Positions 35,991 through 44,235 of a DNA stretch of 64,000 nucleotides are shown here, one piece after another. The notes beneath the pieces are model-generated. The model saw only the letters and a program-made list of their open reading frames with translations, was not told where the DNA came from and did no database searches. Origin of the DNA: JANSWP01 sp041941305 (lineage in GTDB: Bacteria > Bacteroidota > Bacteroidia > Chitinophagales > Saprospiraceae). Position 1 is the first letter of the stretch. The number at the start of each line of letters is the position of its first letter. The DNA lies in assembly GCA_041941305.1 (NCBI GenBank), contig JBGTQJ010000021.1, forward strand, positions 83,545-147,544, in the 5' to 3' direction. The position numbers and the translations under genes are program-made.

Positions 35991-36986
35991 ATGCCTATTT
36001 TGCATCCCAATATGTCGAGTGATCAAAACCTGCCTATTCTTCATGCTATTGCTTCTCAACTCAATCAGGAAGTAGATCTGAAGCGATCCTTGCAGATTGT
36101 TCTAGAAAAAACAGTTCAACTGCTAGGCTTGGAAACTGGATGGATTTGGTTGTTTCAACCTGACACCAATTCCGTATATTTGGCTGCTTCCTATCAGCTA
36201 CCCCCCGCATTTACCCAACATCCAGAGCGTTTGTCGGGCTGGTGTTATTGCATTGACAAATATTTGGGCAATCAAATGGAAAGCAGCATCAACATCAGCG
36301 AAATTACCTGTACCCGTTTGAAAGACTTGAAGAAGGGAACCAAGGGTTTATTATACCACGCGAGTGTTCCATTGTACTTACAGGAGCAGAAAATTGGCAT
36401 TTTGAATCTGCTTAGTGGGCAGTCACAGGAATTGCAGGAAGAAAAATTGAACTTGTTGCATTCCATTGGAGACTTACTGAGCCAGGCGATTCAAAGGGCT
36501 CGTCTTTTTGAGCAAAGCCAACAAATTGGAGCAAGGGAAGAGCGGCAGCGTTTGAGCCAGCAAATGAACCAACAATTACTTCCTGATATACAGACATTAT
36601 CCAATAAATTGAAAGCAACTCAAATCTGGCAAGAGGAAGGCGATACTCAAAAGGTAGCCAATACACTACAAGATGCTGAGCAATTGACCCAAAAATTAGC
36701 AGCTTTTTTGAAAACTGCTGCAAAGGAGGTTCAACATTTGGTTGATAGCTCTCCCACCAGCATTTCTTCAAAAATACAGTATCCGGGAAAACCGCTTACC
36801 CCACGAGAATTAGAAGTCCTCGAATTTCTCAAATCTGGTCAATCCAATCTTCAAATCGCCACATCTTTATACATTTCTGAACGCACCGTTAAATTTCATG
36901 TCAGTTCCCTATTGGAAAAATTACAAGCTGGCAATCGGCTGGAGGCTGTTCATGTAGCTATTCAGCGTGGGATCATCAAGCGCTAA
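35991..36986 (+). CDS. GAF / degenerate HisKA_3 / LuxR-type DNA-binding regulator
   Basis: I use ATG 35991 (MPILHPNMSS; 331 aa); ATG 36012 is also possible. A GAF domain lies at about 20-172 (LQIVLEKTVQLLGLETGWIWLF, ASVPLYLQEQKIGILNLLS). Residues 182-248 look like a HisKA_3 dimerisation helix pair (REERQRLSQQMNQ), but the phosphoacceptor of RxRIARELHD is Asn193. A LuxR/GerE HTH follows directly at 268-328 (LTPRELEVLEFLKSGQSNLQIA, ISERTVKFHVSSLLEKL), where a kinase would have its ATPase domain. It is probably a one-component sensor-regulator derived from a NarL-type system. The ligand is unknown. Confidence 0.8.
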   Translation: MPILHPNMSSDQNLPILHAIASQLNQEVDLKRSLQIVLEKTVQLLGLETGWIWLFQPDTNSVYLAASYQLPPAFTQHPERLSGWCYCIDKYLGNQMESSINISEITCTRLKDLKKGTKGLLYHASVPLYLQEQKIGILNLLSGQSQELQEEKLNLLHSIGDLLSQAIQRARLFEQSQQIGAREERQRLSQQMNQQLLPDIQTLSNKLKATQIWQEEGDTQKVANTLQDAEQLTQKLAAFLKTAAKEVQHLVDSSPTSISSKIQYPGKPLTPRELEVLEFLKSGQSNLQIATSLYISERTVKFHVSSLLEKLQAGNRLEAVHVAIQRGIIKR

Positions 36987-37133
36987 GCCTGGCCTTCCTA
37001 TATCCTGTCCTAAAGTACAGGTATAATTCCCGTCTTTAGTCCAATTTTTCAAAAGCTACTTTCCCTGAGCTTTGTGGTATCATTTAATCAACTGGAAATC
37101 ACCCAACTGTTTTCCATCAAAAAAAAGATAGAT

Positions 37134-37847
37134 ATGAATACTACAAAAAGAACAGCCCTAATTACAGGTGCATCGAAAGGATTGGGTTTAGCAATAGCTG
37201 AAGCACTTGCCCAACAAGAATGGCAATTATTAATCAATGCCCGAAATCCCGTAGCATTGCGAAAGGCACAGTTGAAACTGGAACAATGGACGTCTGTTGA
37301 AGCCATTTCCGGAGATGTACGAGATGAAATACACCTAGTTCAATTTCCAGAAAGATTGAAGCAACGGGATTGGCAACTGGATCTCCTAATCAACAACGCT
37401 TCTACATTGGGAGCATCTCCTCAACCTCATTTATTGGATTATCCGGTGGATGCCTTGCACAACATTTTCCATACGAATGTCATCGCGCCACTTTCTCTTT
37501 TGCAAAAAGTGCATCCCTTCTTAAGACCCAATGCTACCATTATCAATATCAGTAGTGATGCGGCAATAGAAGCCTATGAAGGTTGGGGTGGATATGGTGC
37601 GAGCAAAGCTGCTGTAGATCATTGGACTGCCATTTTAGCAAAAGAAAATCCTGGCTATAAAATATACGCCTTTGACCCAGGAGATATGCGGACATCTATG
37701 CATCAGGCTGCTTTTCCAGGAGAAGACATCAGCGATAGACCATTGCCTCAGGAAGTTGCGGTGCCTGCTATGATACAATTGATTGAAAGTGAATGGGAGA
37801 GCGGACGGTATGTATCGGGGAAAATCCTGGAAGGAATCGGCGTGTAA
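37134..37847 (+). CDS. Short-chain dehydrogenase/reductase
   Basis: I start at ATG 37134 (MNTTKRTALITGASKG), preferred over 37074 because the cofactor motif then lies at the normal distance. The product is 237 aa. It carries TGASKGLG for NAD(P), LINNAS, the catalytic serine in INISSDAA, and YGASK (Tyr-x-x-x-Lys). It catalyses NAD(P)-dependent oxidoreduction of an unknown substrate. It is followed 70 bp later by the QueA-like gene. Confidence 0.85.
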   Translation: MNTTKRTALITGASKGLGLAIAEALAQQEWQLLINARNPVALRKAQLKLEQWTSVEAISGDVRDEIHLVQFPERLKQRDWQLDLLINNASTLGASPQPHLLDYPVDALHNIFHTNVIAPLSLLQKVHPFLRPNATIINISSDAAIEAYEGWGGYGASKAAVDHWTAILAKENPGYKIYAFDPGDMRTSMHQAAFPGEDISDRPLPQEVAVPAMIQLIESEWESGRYVSGKILEGIGV

Positions 37848-37917
37848 TGGATAAAGGCTTAATACTTTTTAAAAGCACATGAAATCATATAGCTCACACA
37901 ACTTAAAAAAAGGAAAA

Positions 37918-38988
37918 ATGGAAATCATAAATAATCATCCTGGCTTAAACTTCCAATTGCCAAATCATTTAAAATGTGCCAAACCAACAGAACTTAGAGG
38001 GATTGCGAGAGATGAGGTGAAGTTGATGGTCTCCTGGCAGCATAACAATCACATAAAGCACAACATTTTTAGGAATATTGGTAATTATTTAAAAGCGGGC
38101 GATACGCTTGTAGTCAACACCTCGGGAACCTTAAAAGCAGCTTTGCCCATCCAATTGCCAAATGGAAATACAGGTCGAGTGCATTTATCAACTAAATTGC
38201 AAAAGAATCAATGGGTTGTAGAAATTCGTGAAATAAGGGACAATGCAACCCATCGTCACAAAAAAGCCTATGCAGGTCAATCATTTCAACTTCCTGAAGA
38301 TGGAGAATTTCGCTTATTGCGTCCTTTTTACAAGAATAATGACCATTTTGCGCATTTGAATTTATGGGTTGCTCAATTTGATTTGAATACCGCAGTCCCT
38401 GCTTTTTTGAAAAAATATGGTACTCCCATCCGTTACGATAAAGTAGATCAGCAATACCCTATTGAATACTACCAAACCATTTTTGCTCAACATCCTGGTA
38501 GTGCTGAAATGCCTTCTGCTGGCAGGGCTTTTACACCCCAATTGGTAAAACAACTTATCGCAAAAGGCATCCAGTTTGCCCCTGTTTTATTGCATACAGG
38601 CGTTTCAAGTCTGGAGGAAGGAGAAAAACCTTATCCGGAATATTATGAGGTCAGCCCACTTTCAGCGGATTTGATAAATGCAGCCAAAACGCGTGGCGGA
38701 AGAATTATTGCCGTCGGAACAACTGCAATTAGGACCCTGGAAAGTATTGTAGATGAGGCAGGAAAAGTGCAGGCTGGATCTGGATGGACAGATTTGTACC
38801 TCACACCAGATTATCAAATGAAAGTAGTAGATGGATTGTTAACAGGATTTCACGAACCCAAAGCTTCGCATTTGTCTATTTTGGAATCAGTTTCCAGTTT
38901 GTCTCATTTAGAATATAGTTATCCGGCAGCATTGAAAGAAGGCTATCAATGGCATGAGTTTGGTGACTTGCATTTGATTTTGCCATAG
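37918..38988 (+). CDS. S-adenosylmethionine:tRNA ribosyltransferase-isomerase-like protein (QueA family, divergent)
   Basis: ATG 37918 follows an AAAGGAAAA purine run and places the family N-terminus at residue 10 (LNFQLPNHL); ATG 37879 is an alternative. The product is 356 aa. The family pattern is visible (KAGDTLVVNTSGT, YYQTIFAQHPGSAEMPSAGRAFT, VLLHTGVSS, IIAVGTTAIRTLES). Two conserved QueA stretches are altered: NDTRV reads NTSGT and PTAGLHF reads PSAGRAF. It may make epoxyqueuosine or be a paralogue with a changed substrate. No tgt or queG gene is nearby. Confidence 0.8.
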   Translation: MEIINNHPGLNFQLPNHLKCAKPTELRGIARDEVKLMVSWQHNNHIKHNIFRNIGNYLKAGDTLVVNTSGTLKAALPIQLPNGNTGRVHLSTKLQKNQWVVEIREIRDNATHRHKKAYAGQSFQLPEDGEFRLLRPFYKNNDHFAHLNLWVAQFDLNTAVPAFLKKYGTPIRYDKVDQQYPIEYYQTIFAQHPGSAEMPSAGRAFTPQLVKQLIAKGIQFAPVLLHTGVSSLEEGEKPYPEYYEVSPLSADLINAAKTRGGRIIAVGTTAIRTLESIVDEAGKVQAGSGWTDLYLTPDYQMKVVDGLLTGFHEPKASHLSILESVSSLSHLEYSYPAALKEGYQWHEFGDLHLILP

Positions 38989-39015
38989 TAAAGATTTTCC
39001 TGTAAAAAATAAACC

Positions 39016-39121
39016 TTCTCTGACAATTTGGGTGGTCAAATAAAAAAGGAAAGCAAAAGAGCCCGAAGGAAACGTTGATTTTCTTTTCTGTTTGACTCCA
39101 GTCACCCAAATTGTCAGAGAA
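39016..39121. mobile_element. 106-bp inverted-repeat element
   Basis: TTCTCTGACAATTTGGGTG (39016-39034) is the exact inverse of 39103-39121. A second short arm pair, GTCAAA/TTTGAC, lies inside. It has no coding capacity. It sits between the QueA-like gene and the thioredoxin-fold gene and may be a MITE or a long hairpin terminator. Confidence 0.65.
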
Positions 39122-39218
39122 CCAAAATAAATTAGCAAGATTTAGTAACTTTGGAAACTTTGAACCCATCAATAAGCATAATGGCAAATTGATTTTCAAA
39201 TTCTAAATCTAAATTATT

Positions 39219-40031
39219 ATGCTAAGTATAGGTGATACTGCTCCCGATTTTTCAGGTATAGATATCCTGACTGGAAACTCTTTTACTTTATCTGATTTTG
39301 AAGAACACATTGTGCTCATTACATTCAATCGGATAACTTCCTGTCCACCCTGCCAACTCACAGTTCCTATTGTTCAAAAGGTATGGGAGGCGTATAAATC
39401 AAAAATATGTACCCCGCCTATTCAGTTTGTCGGCATTTCTGATAAAGATCAGGGCAATGTAGTTGGTGCTTTGGAAGCAATAGGGGTAAGTTTTCCTTTT
39501 TTGGATGACCCATCCATCTCTGAAGATTATGAAATTGGTTCGGTTCCAACTTTAATCGTTTTAAGACCCGGTCGGAAAGTATGCCACATAAAGGTTGGGT
39601 TAATTAGTTCAAATGTGGCGATACTAGAATGGGTTTTGCGCTTCATGATGGGTTTTTGTGGTCTTCAAAAATGTGAAGACTATTACCAACCTTATTTTGA
39701 GGCAGTTGCCCAAATTCTTTTTGGTGTAACTCAAGATGGTGGTGGAGTTATCATTGACGGTAGTGGACCAGTTCCAATAGACCCCTGGGATCCTTTATCG
39801 CCTATGTCTCCGGAGCATTGGGATATTTTAGTAGGGACAGCAATGAGCAGACTGGCGCGTCAAGTCAGTCATCCAAGATTGAGTAAAGAACTTGAAATAA
39901 AATCGCTTCAGGTTGTAGAAGCCAGTATCAGAAAACAGATATCAAGAGTCAGAAGAAGACCTACAGAAATTGAAAACGATCGCCTAAATATTAGAAGTAA
40001 AAAAACGGGAAAGAAAAAACGAAATAAATAA
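39219..40031 (+). CDS. Thioredoxin-fold (AhpC/TSA-like) protein with CPPC and long C-terminal extension
   Basis: The product is 270 aa with no signal peptide. Residues 1-145 are a peroxiredoxin/TlpA-like domain (IGDTAPDFSGIDILTG, ITSCPPCQLTVP with the redox pair CPPC, and the cis-Pro motif GSVPTLIVL). The remaining 125 residues are unusual: a Cys pair (CGLQKCEDYY), a Gly/Pro segment, then a basic helical tail ending KKTGKKKRNK. It probably has thiol-disulfide activity in the cytoplasm. The tail is not a known domain to me. Confidence 0.7.
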   Translation: MLSIGDTAPDFSGIDILTGNSFTLSDFEEHIVLITFNRITSCPPCQLTVPIVQKVWEAYKSKICTPPIQFVGISDKDQGNVVGALEAIGVSFPFLDDPSISEDYEIGSVPTLIVLRPGRKVCHIKVGLISSNVAILEWVLRFMMGFCGLQKCEDYYQPYFEAVAQILFGVTQDGGGVIIDGSGPVPIDPWDPLSPMSPEHWDILVGTAMSRLARQVSHPRLSKELEIKSLQVVEASIRKQISRVRRRPTEIENDRLNIRSKKTGKKKRNK

Positions 40032-40087
40032 TTGTTTAGGAGGGGCAAATGTGTACGAAAAGCCCATTTGATATTATCAAAGGTATT

Positions 40088-40120
40088 GGTCAGTGTCTCT
40101 CGCAGAGGACGCTGACCAGA
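40088..40120. repeat. Palindromic hairpin (GGTCAGTGTC/GACGCTGACC)
   Basis: GGTCAGTGTCTCT pairs with AGAGGACGCTGACC around a short CGC loop, with one G-T pair and one bulged base. It lies between convergent genes (thioredoxin-fold, plus; DUF1080, minus) and could end both transcripts. It resembles REP-type elements. Confidence 0.6.
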
Positions 40121-40189
40121 GTGAACTATGAAAATGACAAATTGAGAAGATCTTTTAATACAGCTCCATCGGCTGCCATCCTGATCGCT

Positions 40190-40957
40190 TTACAATTCCC
40201 TCAGCCAAATATTTCGATAACTCACTTCGTTTCCGTGATCCTGTAGTTGAATGGACGCTTTGCCATGCGCAATATTTGCTGGCCAACCTTTGTACTCGGT
40301 AGTCCCTTTAATTTCCACATGATTTTGGATCAAAATGCCGTTGTGTAGAACGGTAACATAGGCTGGTGAAATTTTGATTCCGTCTTCATTGAAAACCGGG
40401 GCTTTGAAAATGATATCATAGGTCTGCCATTCCATCTTTGGGCGACTGGCATTGACCAGCGGAATGCTTTGTTTATAAATCGCACCACATTGTCCGTTGG
40501 GATAAGTTTCGGAATCATAGCTACCTAATACCTGTACCTCATAGCGAGCTTGAAGAAAAACGCCACTGTTACCATTATCCTGTCCTGGTCCTTCTACTTT
40601 TTCAGGAATACGAAACTCCAAATGCAATTGGCAGTCTCCAAATTTTTGTTTGGAATAAATGTCGCCACTTCCAGTTTTGACCGTCATAGCTTTATCCACA
40701 ATAGTCCATTTTACAGCTTCTCCTTTGTAATGGGTCCATTGATCGGTATCGGTTCCATCAAAAAGCACGATTGCATCTGAAGGAGGGGTATTTGTATCTC
40801 CGGGGGCAACCATTCTGGGAACTGGCTTCCAAACTTCGGTAAGCTTTGGATCTATTTTTTCTCTATCTAATTCCTGAGAAAAAAGATGGACTGAGCATAT
40901 TAGACTTAGACTTAGACTTAGACTTAGACTTAGAATAGGTAAGGTTCTTTTTTTCAT
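40190..40957 (-). CDS. Secreted DUF1080 / 3-keto-disaccharide hydrolase-like protein
   Basis: The product is 255 aa. The signal peptide is MKKRTLPILSLSLSLSLSL followed by ICSVHLFSQ; its Leu-Ser core is encoded by a hexamer microsatellite. The mature part is a jelly-roll of the DUF1080 family (AIVLFDGTDTDQWTHYKG, FRIPEKVEGPGQDNGNSGVFLQ, YEVQVLGSY, IQLQDHGNEVSYRNIWLREL). Characterised members hydrolyse 3-keto-glycosides. It is periplasmic or surface-exposed. No sugar 3-dehydrogenase gene is nearby. Confidence 0.85.
   Translation of the reverse strand: MKKRTLPILSLSLSLSLSLICSVHLFSQELDREKIDPKLTEVWKPVPRMVAPGDTNTPPSDAIVLFDGTDTDQWTHYKGEAVKWTIVDKAMTVKTGSGDIYSKQKFGDCQLHLEFRIPEKVEGPGQDNGNSGVFLQARYEVQVLGSYDSETYPNGQCGAIYKQSIPLVNASRPKMEWQTYDIIFKAPVFNEDGIKISPAYVTVLHNGILIQNHVEIKGTTEYKGWPANIAHGKASIQLQDHGNEVSYRNIWLREL
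40900..40935. repeat. TTAGAC hexamer microsatellite inside a signal peptide
   Basis: Five perfect TTAGAC units (40900-40929) are followed by TTAGAA. On the coding (minus) strand they encode alternating Leu-Ser residues in the signal peptide core of the DUF1080 protein. Gain or loss of a unit would keep the frame and change the length of the hydrophobic core. Confidence 0.9.
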
Positions 40958-41127
40958 GTTTTTGTGTTGAAAATTATGATGAGACTTAGGTAGGGTGGTT
41001 TAAATTTAGTTCAAAAATGGTTCAAAAGTGGTTTAAACCATTTGGAACAACTTTTAAACTATCATCGAACAAAATCAGCGATTCACCTATTAAGTCAGGT
41101 TTATAATTTTATAAATCAAAAAAAAAA

Positions 41128-41826
41128 CTACAACAAACCTCTGGTTTTCAACCACTTCAATCCTTCTCGCTTTGTTAAATTCGATAATTCTGGATGAGCC
41201 TCAATAAAGGAGGTTACCTTTTCCGGATAAACTTTTGACAAGTCTCTCAATGCCCAGCCAGCCCCTTTTTGTACAAAAAACTCATTGGAGTCTGCTCTCC
41301 GAAGAATCATCTTAAATAAGAAATCAACATCGGTTTTGGCTTTATCAAAACGATGACAAATAATGGCTGTTCTTTGAAGCCAAATATTGTCCGACTCAAT
41401 CCATTTTTCGCAGTAAGGGTATCTCAAATAAGGGTGTTTTTGAAAATGAATGCCTATCAATTTTGCCAACCAATCTACGGTATCCCACCAGGATTTAGTA
41501 AGTACCAATTCTTCCAAAAGCAAAATTAAATCTTCCCCCTCCTTTTTTGTTCTCCTCTGCAGCATTTCGGTTCCCATATATTGAATCTCACGATACTCAT
41601 CTTCATAGCAAAGTTGTAGGAAGGTTTTCAAATTTTCTCCCTGGAACATTCCAACTTCTTTAAAAAATGCCTTGGACAAGCCCATCCAGGCTTGCGCTTT
41701 GAGTCCATAATACTCAAACTGGTTGCGCATGTATTTCATTTGCCCCTCGGCGGTGGAAGGATCTCCTTGCTCCTGAAATGCAGCTTTAATTTTTTGGAGG
41801 TAATCTTTGGGTGAAATGGTCATCAT
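41128..41826 (-). CDS. AlkD-like DNA alkylation repair protein
   Basis: The product is 232 aa (or 231 from the second Met). HEAT-like helical repeats are visible, with family signatures MKYMRNQFEYYGLKAQ, YREIQYMGTEMLQRR, SWWDTVDWLAKLIG, and NEFFVQKGAGWALRDLSKVYP. AlkD-type glycosylases remove N3- and N7-alkylated purines. The key Trp and Asp residues of the family are plausible in SWWDTVDW, though I cannot align them exactly. Confidence 0.85.
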   Translation of the reverse strand: MMTISPKDYLQKIKAAFQEQGDPSTAEGQMKYMRNQFEYYGLKAQAWMGLSKAFFKEVGMFQGENLKTFLQLCYEDEYREIQYMGTEMLQRRTKKEGEDLILLLEELVLTKSWWDTVDWLAKLIGIHFQKHPYLRYPYCEKWIESDNIWLQRTAIICHRFDKAKTDVDFLFKMILRRADSNEFFVQKGAGWALRDLSKVYPEKVTSFIEAHPELSNLTKREGLKWLKTRGLL

Positions 41827-41904
41827 GCAGAAAATTTTGCCAAATATGAGAAATTAGGATGAATCTGAAGCTAAACTTCACCCTGAGAACATTTCATTTT
41901 TGTA

Positions 41905-42068
41905 GAACTTGTCTAAAGTTATTCTACTGGCTTGTTTGCAAGTCATTGAATTTGACCCCGATAACTATCGGGGCAGCTATTTTTCATCCCGTACTTTTTC
42001 CCTAAGGGTTCCTTTGGGAAAAATCAAGCACTTACAACCAATCTCAATACAAAACTTTTGACAAGTTC
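41905..42068. mobile_element. 164-bp MITE-like element with 16-bp terminal inverted repeats
   Basis: GAACTTGTCTAAAGTT (41905-41920) is inverse to 42053-42068 with one mismatch. Inside lies a perfect hairpin, CCCCGATA/TATCGGGG (41956-41973), and a segment CCCTAAGGGTTCCTTTGGG that resembles the interiors of the elements at 28239 and 44830. It separates the alkylation repair gene from the ABC binding protein gene. Confidence 0.6.
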
Positions 42069-42177
42069 ATATAATCTATTCTATTCTTTGTAAAAGTTGG
42101 TTCTTTTGATGCGTAATATTCTCCAAATTGGCGAACTTCGTGTCTTCAATGAATTATTAAATTTAACATCAATTAGA

Positions 42178-43419
42178 ATGAAAAATCAACTGTACATCTT
42201 ACTAGCCTTTCTGTTTTTAAGCTTCACTATGGGGTGCGGAGGTGGAGGAGAACAAGCTGCCGATGAACCTACGGGTACAACTATTGGCATTACGGATTCA
42301 ACCATCACTGTAGGTTCCTGGGGACCCTTGTCTGGACCCGCTGCACTTTGGGGGACCATTACCAAAGGGATGGCGGCTTATTTTGATTTAATCAATGAAG
42401 AAGGTGGCATAAATGGTCGAAAAATCAATTTCATCTACAAGGATGATGCATATGATCCTTCCAAGACGGTTCCTATAGTGCGGGAATTGGTTCAAAAAGA
42501 GGAAGTGTTTGCAATGGTGGGTGGTATTGGAACCGCTCCATGTATGTCTGTTGTGGATTACCTAGTAGAGGAAAACATCCCCTGGGTTTCGCCCATTACA
42601 GGTGCTACGCACTGGAGTATTCCATTGAAACAAAATGTATTTGGTGCATTGCCGTATTATTTTGATGAAGGAGAAATTCAAGCTAAATATGCTATAGATA
42701 GCCTTCAGGCGACCAAAATTGGAATTATATATCAAAATGATGATGTAGGAAAAAGCGGTATGATAGGCGCACAAAATTATTTTGATCAAAAAGGAGTAGA
42801 ATTCGTTGCAGCTGTCCCAGTGGAGGTAACTGATACAGATTTGAGTTCACATGTTGCCAAGCTAAAGGATTCAGGGGCGGATGTCGTTTTATTATGGACC
42901 TTGCCGCGCCAGGCTGCTATCACATTAGGAACTGCAGCGGCTGCCAATTTCAAACCACAATGGATAGCCTCTTTTATTCTTGCCGATATGCCTTTGATGT
43001 ATGATATTACCAAAGGAGCCTGGGAAGGGGTGATTTTTGGATTCTTTGGTTCCAATATATATACCATGGAAAACCCTCGTTTGGATGATTACAAAGCGGC
43101 ATTGGAAAAATATCAGGAAGGGGTGCGTTGGGGCATTTTCTCCTATTCCGGATTTGCATATGCAGAGCCATTTGTAGAAGCACTCAAACGGGCTGGAAGA
43201 GATGTGACTAGAGAATCTTTAATTGAAGCCTTGGAATCTATGAATAATTGGACAGGCGGTACAGTCGGCGAAATTTCATTTAGCGCAGAAGATCACCAGG
43301 CACTGCGTTCTATGTTTTTGGCAAAATGTAAGAGTGCTACAGAAATGGAGGTTCTGACAGATTATATGACCGGAGAGTCTGATATCAATGCATTGATTGC
43401 GAAACTTCATGGAGAATAG
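42178..43419 (+). CDS. ABC transporter substrate-binding lipoprotein, branched-chain amino acid type
   Basis: I start at ATG 42178, giving a lipoprotein signal MKNQLYILLAFLFLSFTMGC; the frame upstream to 42097 overlaps intergenic repeat DNA. The product is 413 aa. It is a periplasmic binding protein type I fold of the LivJ class (ITVGSWGPLSGPAALWGTITKG, GRKINFIYKDDAYDPSKTVPIV, SDVD-like ligand loop). It would deliver amino acids or related ligands. No permease or ATPase gene is near, so it is an orphan binding protein or sensor. Confidence 0.85.
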   Translation: MKNQLYILLAFLFLSFTMGCGGGGEQAADEPTGTTIGITDSTITVGSWGPLSGPAALWGTITKGMAAYFDLINEEGGINGRKINFIYKDDAYDPSKTVPIVRELVQKEEVFAMVGGIGTAPCMSVVDYLVEENIPWVSPITGATHWSIPLKQNVFGALPYYFDEGEIQAKYAIDSLQATKIGIIYQNDDVGKSGMIGAQNYFDQKGVEFVAAVPVEVTDTDLSSHVAKLKDSGADVVLLWTLPRQAAITLGTAAAANFKPQWIASFILADMPLMYDITKGAWEGVIFGFFGSNIYTMENPRLDDYKAALEKYQEGVRWGIFSYSGFAYAEPFVEALKRAGRDVTRESLIEALESMNNWTGGTVGEISFSAEDHQALRSMFLAKCKSATEMEVLTDYMTGESDINALIAKLHGE

Positions 43420-43482
43420 GAAGTCGTATCCAATGTTGACGGTAAAAGAAATAGTAAATTGTAAAAATTCAAACATACGCTT

Positions 43483-43511
43483 AGTAGCTCTGGCTGACAG
43501 TCGGAGCTACT
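43483..43511. repeat. GTAGC-type palindromic repeat (REP-like), short form
   Basis: AGTAGCTC (43483-43490) is exactly inverted as GAGCTACT (43504-43511), with partial pairing between. The minus-strand stop codon TAG of the hotdog-like gene (43507-43509) is part of this arm. It is related to the repeats at 48860 and 62631. Confidence 0.65.
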
Positions 43512-44199
43512 TTAATGCTATCCATGTTGCTTTTGCAAAGCTGCAAAGGCGTTTTTCTTCATCAAATATGGCTGTTCCGGTATATATTTTTCTTCCCTCT
43601 TCGCCAATATTCCAGCCTGTAGTAACGTACTTTCCTCCTATTCTCACTTTCTCCAAAATCTTTGCTGAAATTCTTCCCAAAACAATTGTTCTCCCAGGCA
43701 CCAGGTAAGTCCAGGCCCCGGGGCAATCCATTGCCGCCCAATAGAATTCTGAATTAATAAACGCGCCATCGTCACTAAGTGAGGGATCTGGAATCCAGGG
43801 GCTTGCCACCACTTTTTCAGAAATGAATCCCGGAAAAAGGTTTAATCCATCATCGGGGGCTCGATTGGTACCACAAACAAAGCAATTGGGAAATGGGTGC
43901 TCTCCAAAACCCGGATATTTTTTTGAAATTTCTACTGCTTCTTCAAAAGAAGGAGGGGGAGGAACTTCCAATTCAAGCTCATTCGGCTCTGCTTCCCCAA
44001 TTAAAACTGCTTCATCAAATAACTCCACCTTTTCATTTGAAGTGATTAATGAAAGGGGTTTGCCCAGCGGGGGTGGTTTCCTTAAAGTTACCTGAGCAGG
44101 GAAGTTGGCAGCTTTGGCGATTATACCACTGACATAACCACCATTTCCTGAATTGGTAGGTCCACAATACTTTTGGTTAATAACGATGGTAGATTTCAT
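43507..44199 (-). CDS. Hotdog-fold-like protein, predicted thioesterase-like
   Basis: I start at the ATG giving MKSTIVINQKYCGPTNSG (44199); the product is 230 aa. The sequence CFVCGTNRAPDDGLNLFPG and the closing WNIGEEGRKIYTGTAIFDEEKRLCSFAKATWIAL are typical of PaaI-like hotdog proteins, here likely in a double-domain layout. A Gly-rich N-terminus (GNGGYVSGIIA) is also common in this group. Substrate unknown. The stop codon lies in a palindromic repeat. It converges on the ABC binding protein gene. Confidence 0.6.
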   Translation of the reverse strand: MKSTIVINQKYCGPTNSGNGGYVSGIIAKAANFPAQVTLRKPPPLGKPLSLITSNEKVELFDEAVLIGEAEPNELELEVPPPPSFEEAVEISKKYPGFGEHPFPNCFVCGTNRAPDDGLNLFPGFISEKVVASPWIPDPSLSDDGAFINSEFYWAAMDCPGAWTYLVPGRTIVLGRISAKILEKVRIGGKYVTTGWNIGEEGRKIYTGTAIFDEEKRLCSFAKATWIALK

Positions 44200-44235
44200 G
44201 AGGTGAATATAGAGGCTTGGGCAGTTAAAAATCAA

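Noticed and set aside
40049..40246. 65-codon frame after the thioredoxin-fold gene
   Set aside because: It spans a palindromic hairpin and overlaps the 3' end of the DUF1080 gene on the other strand.
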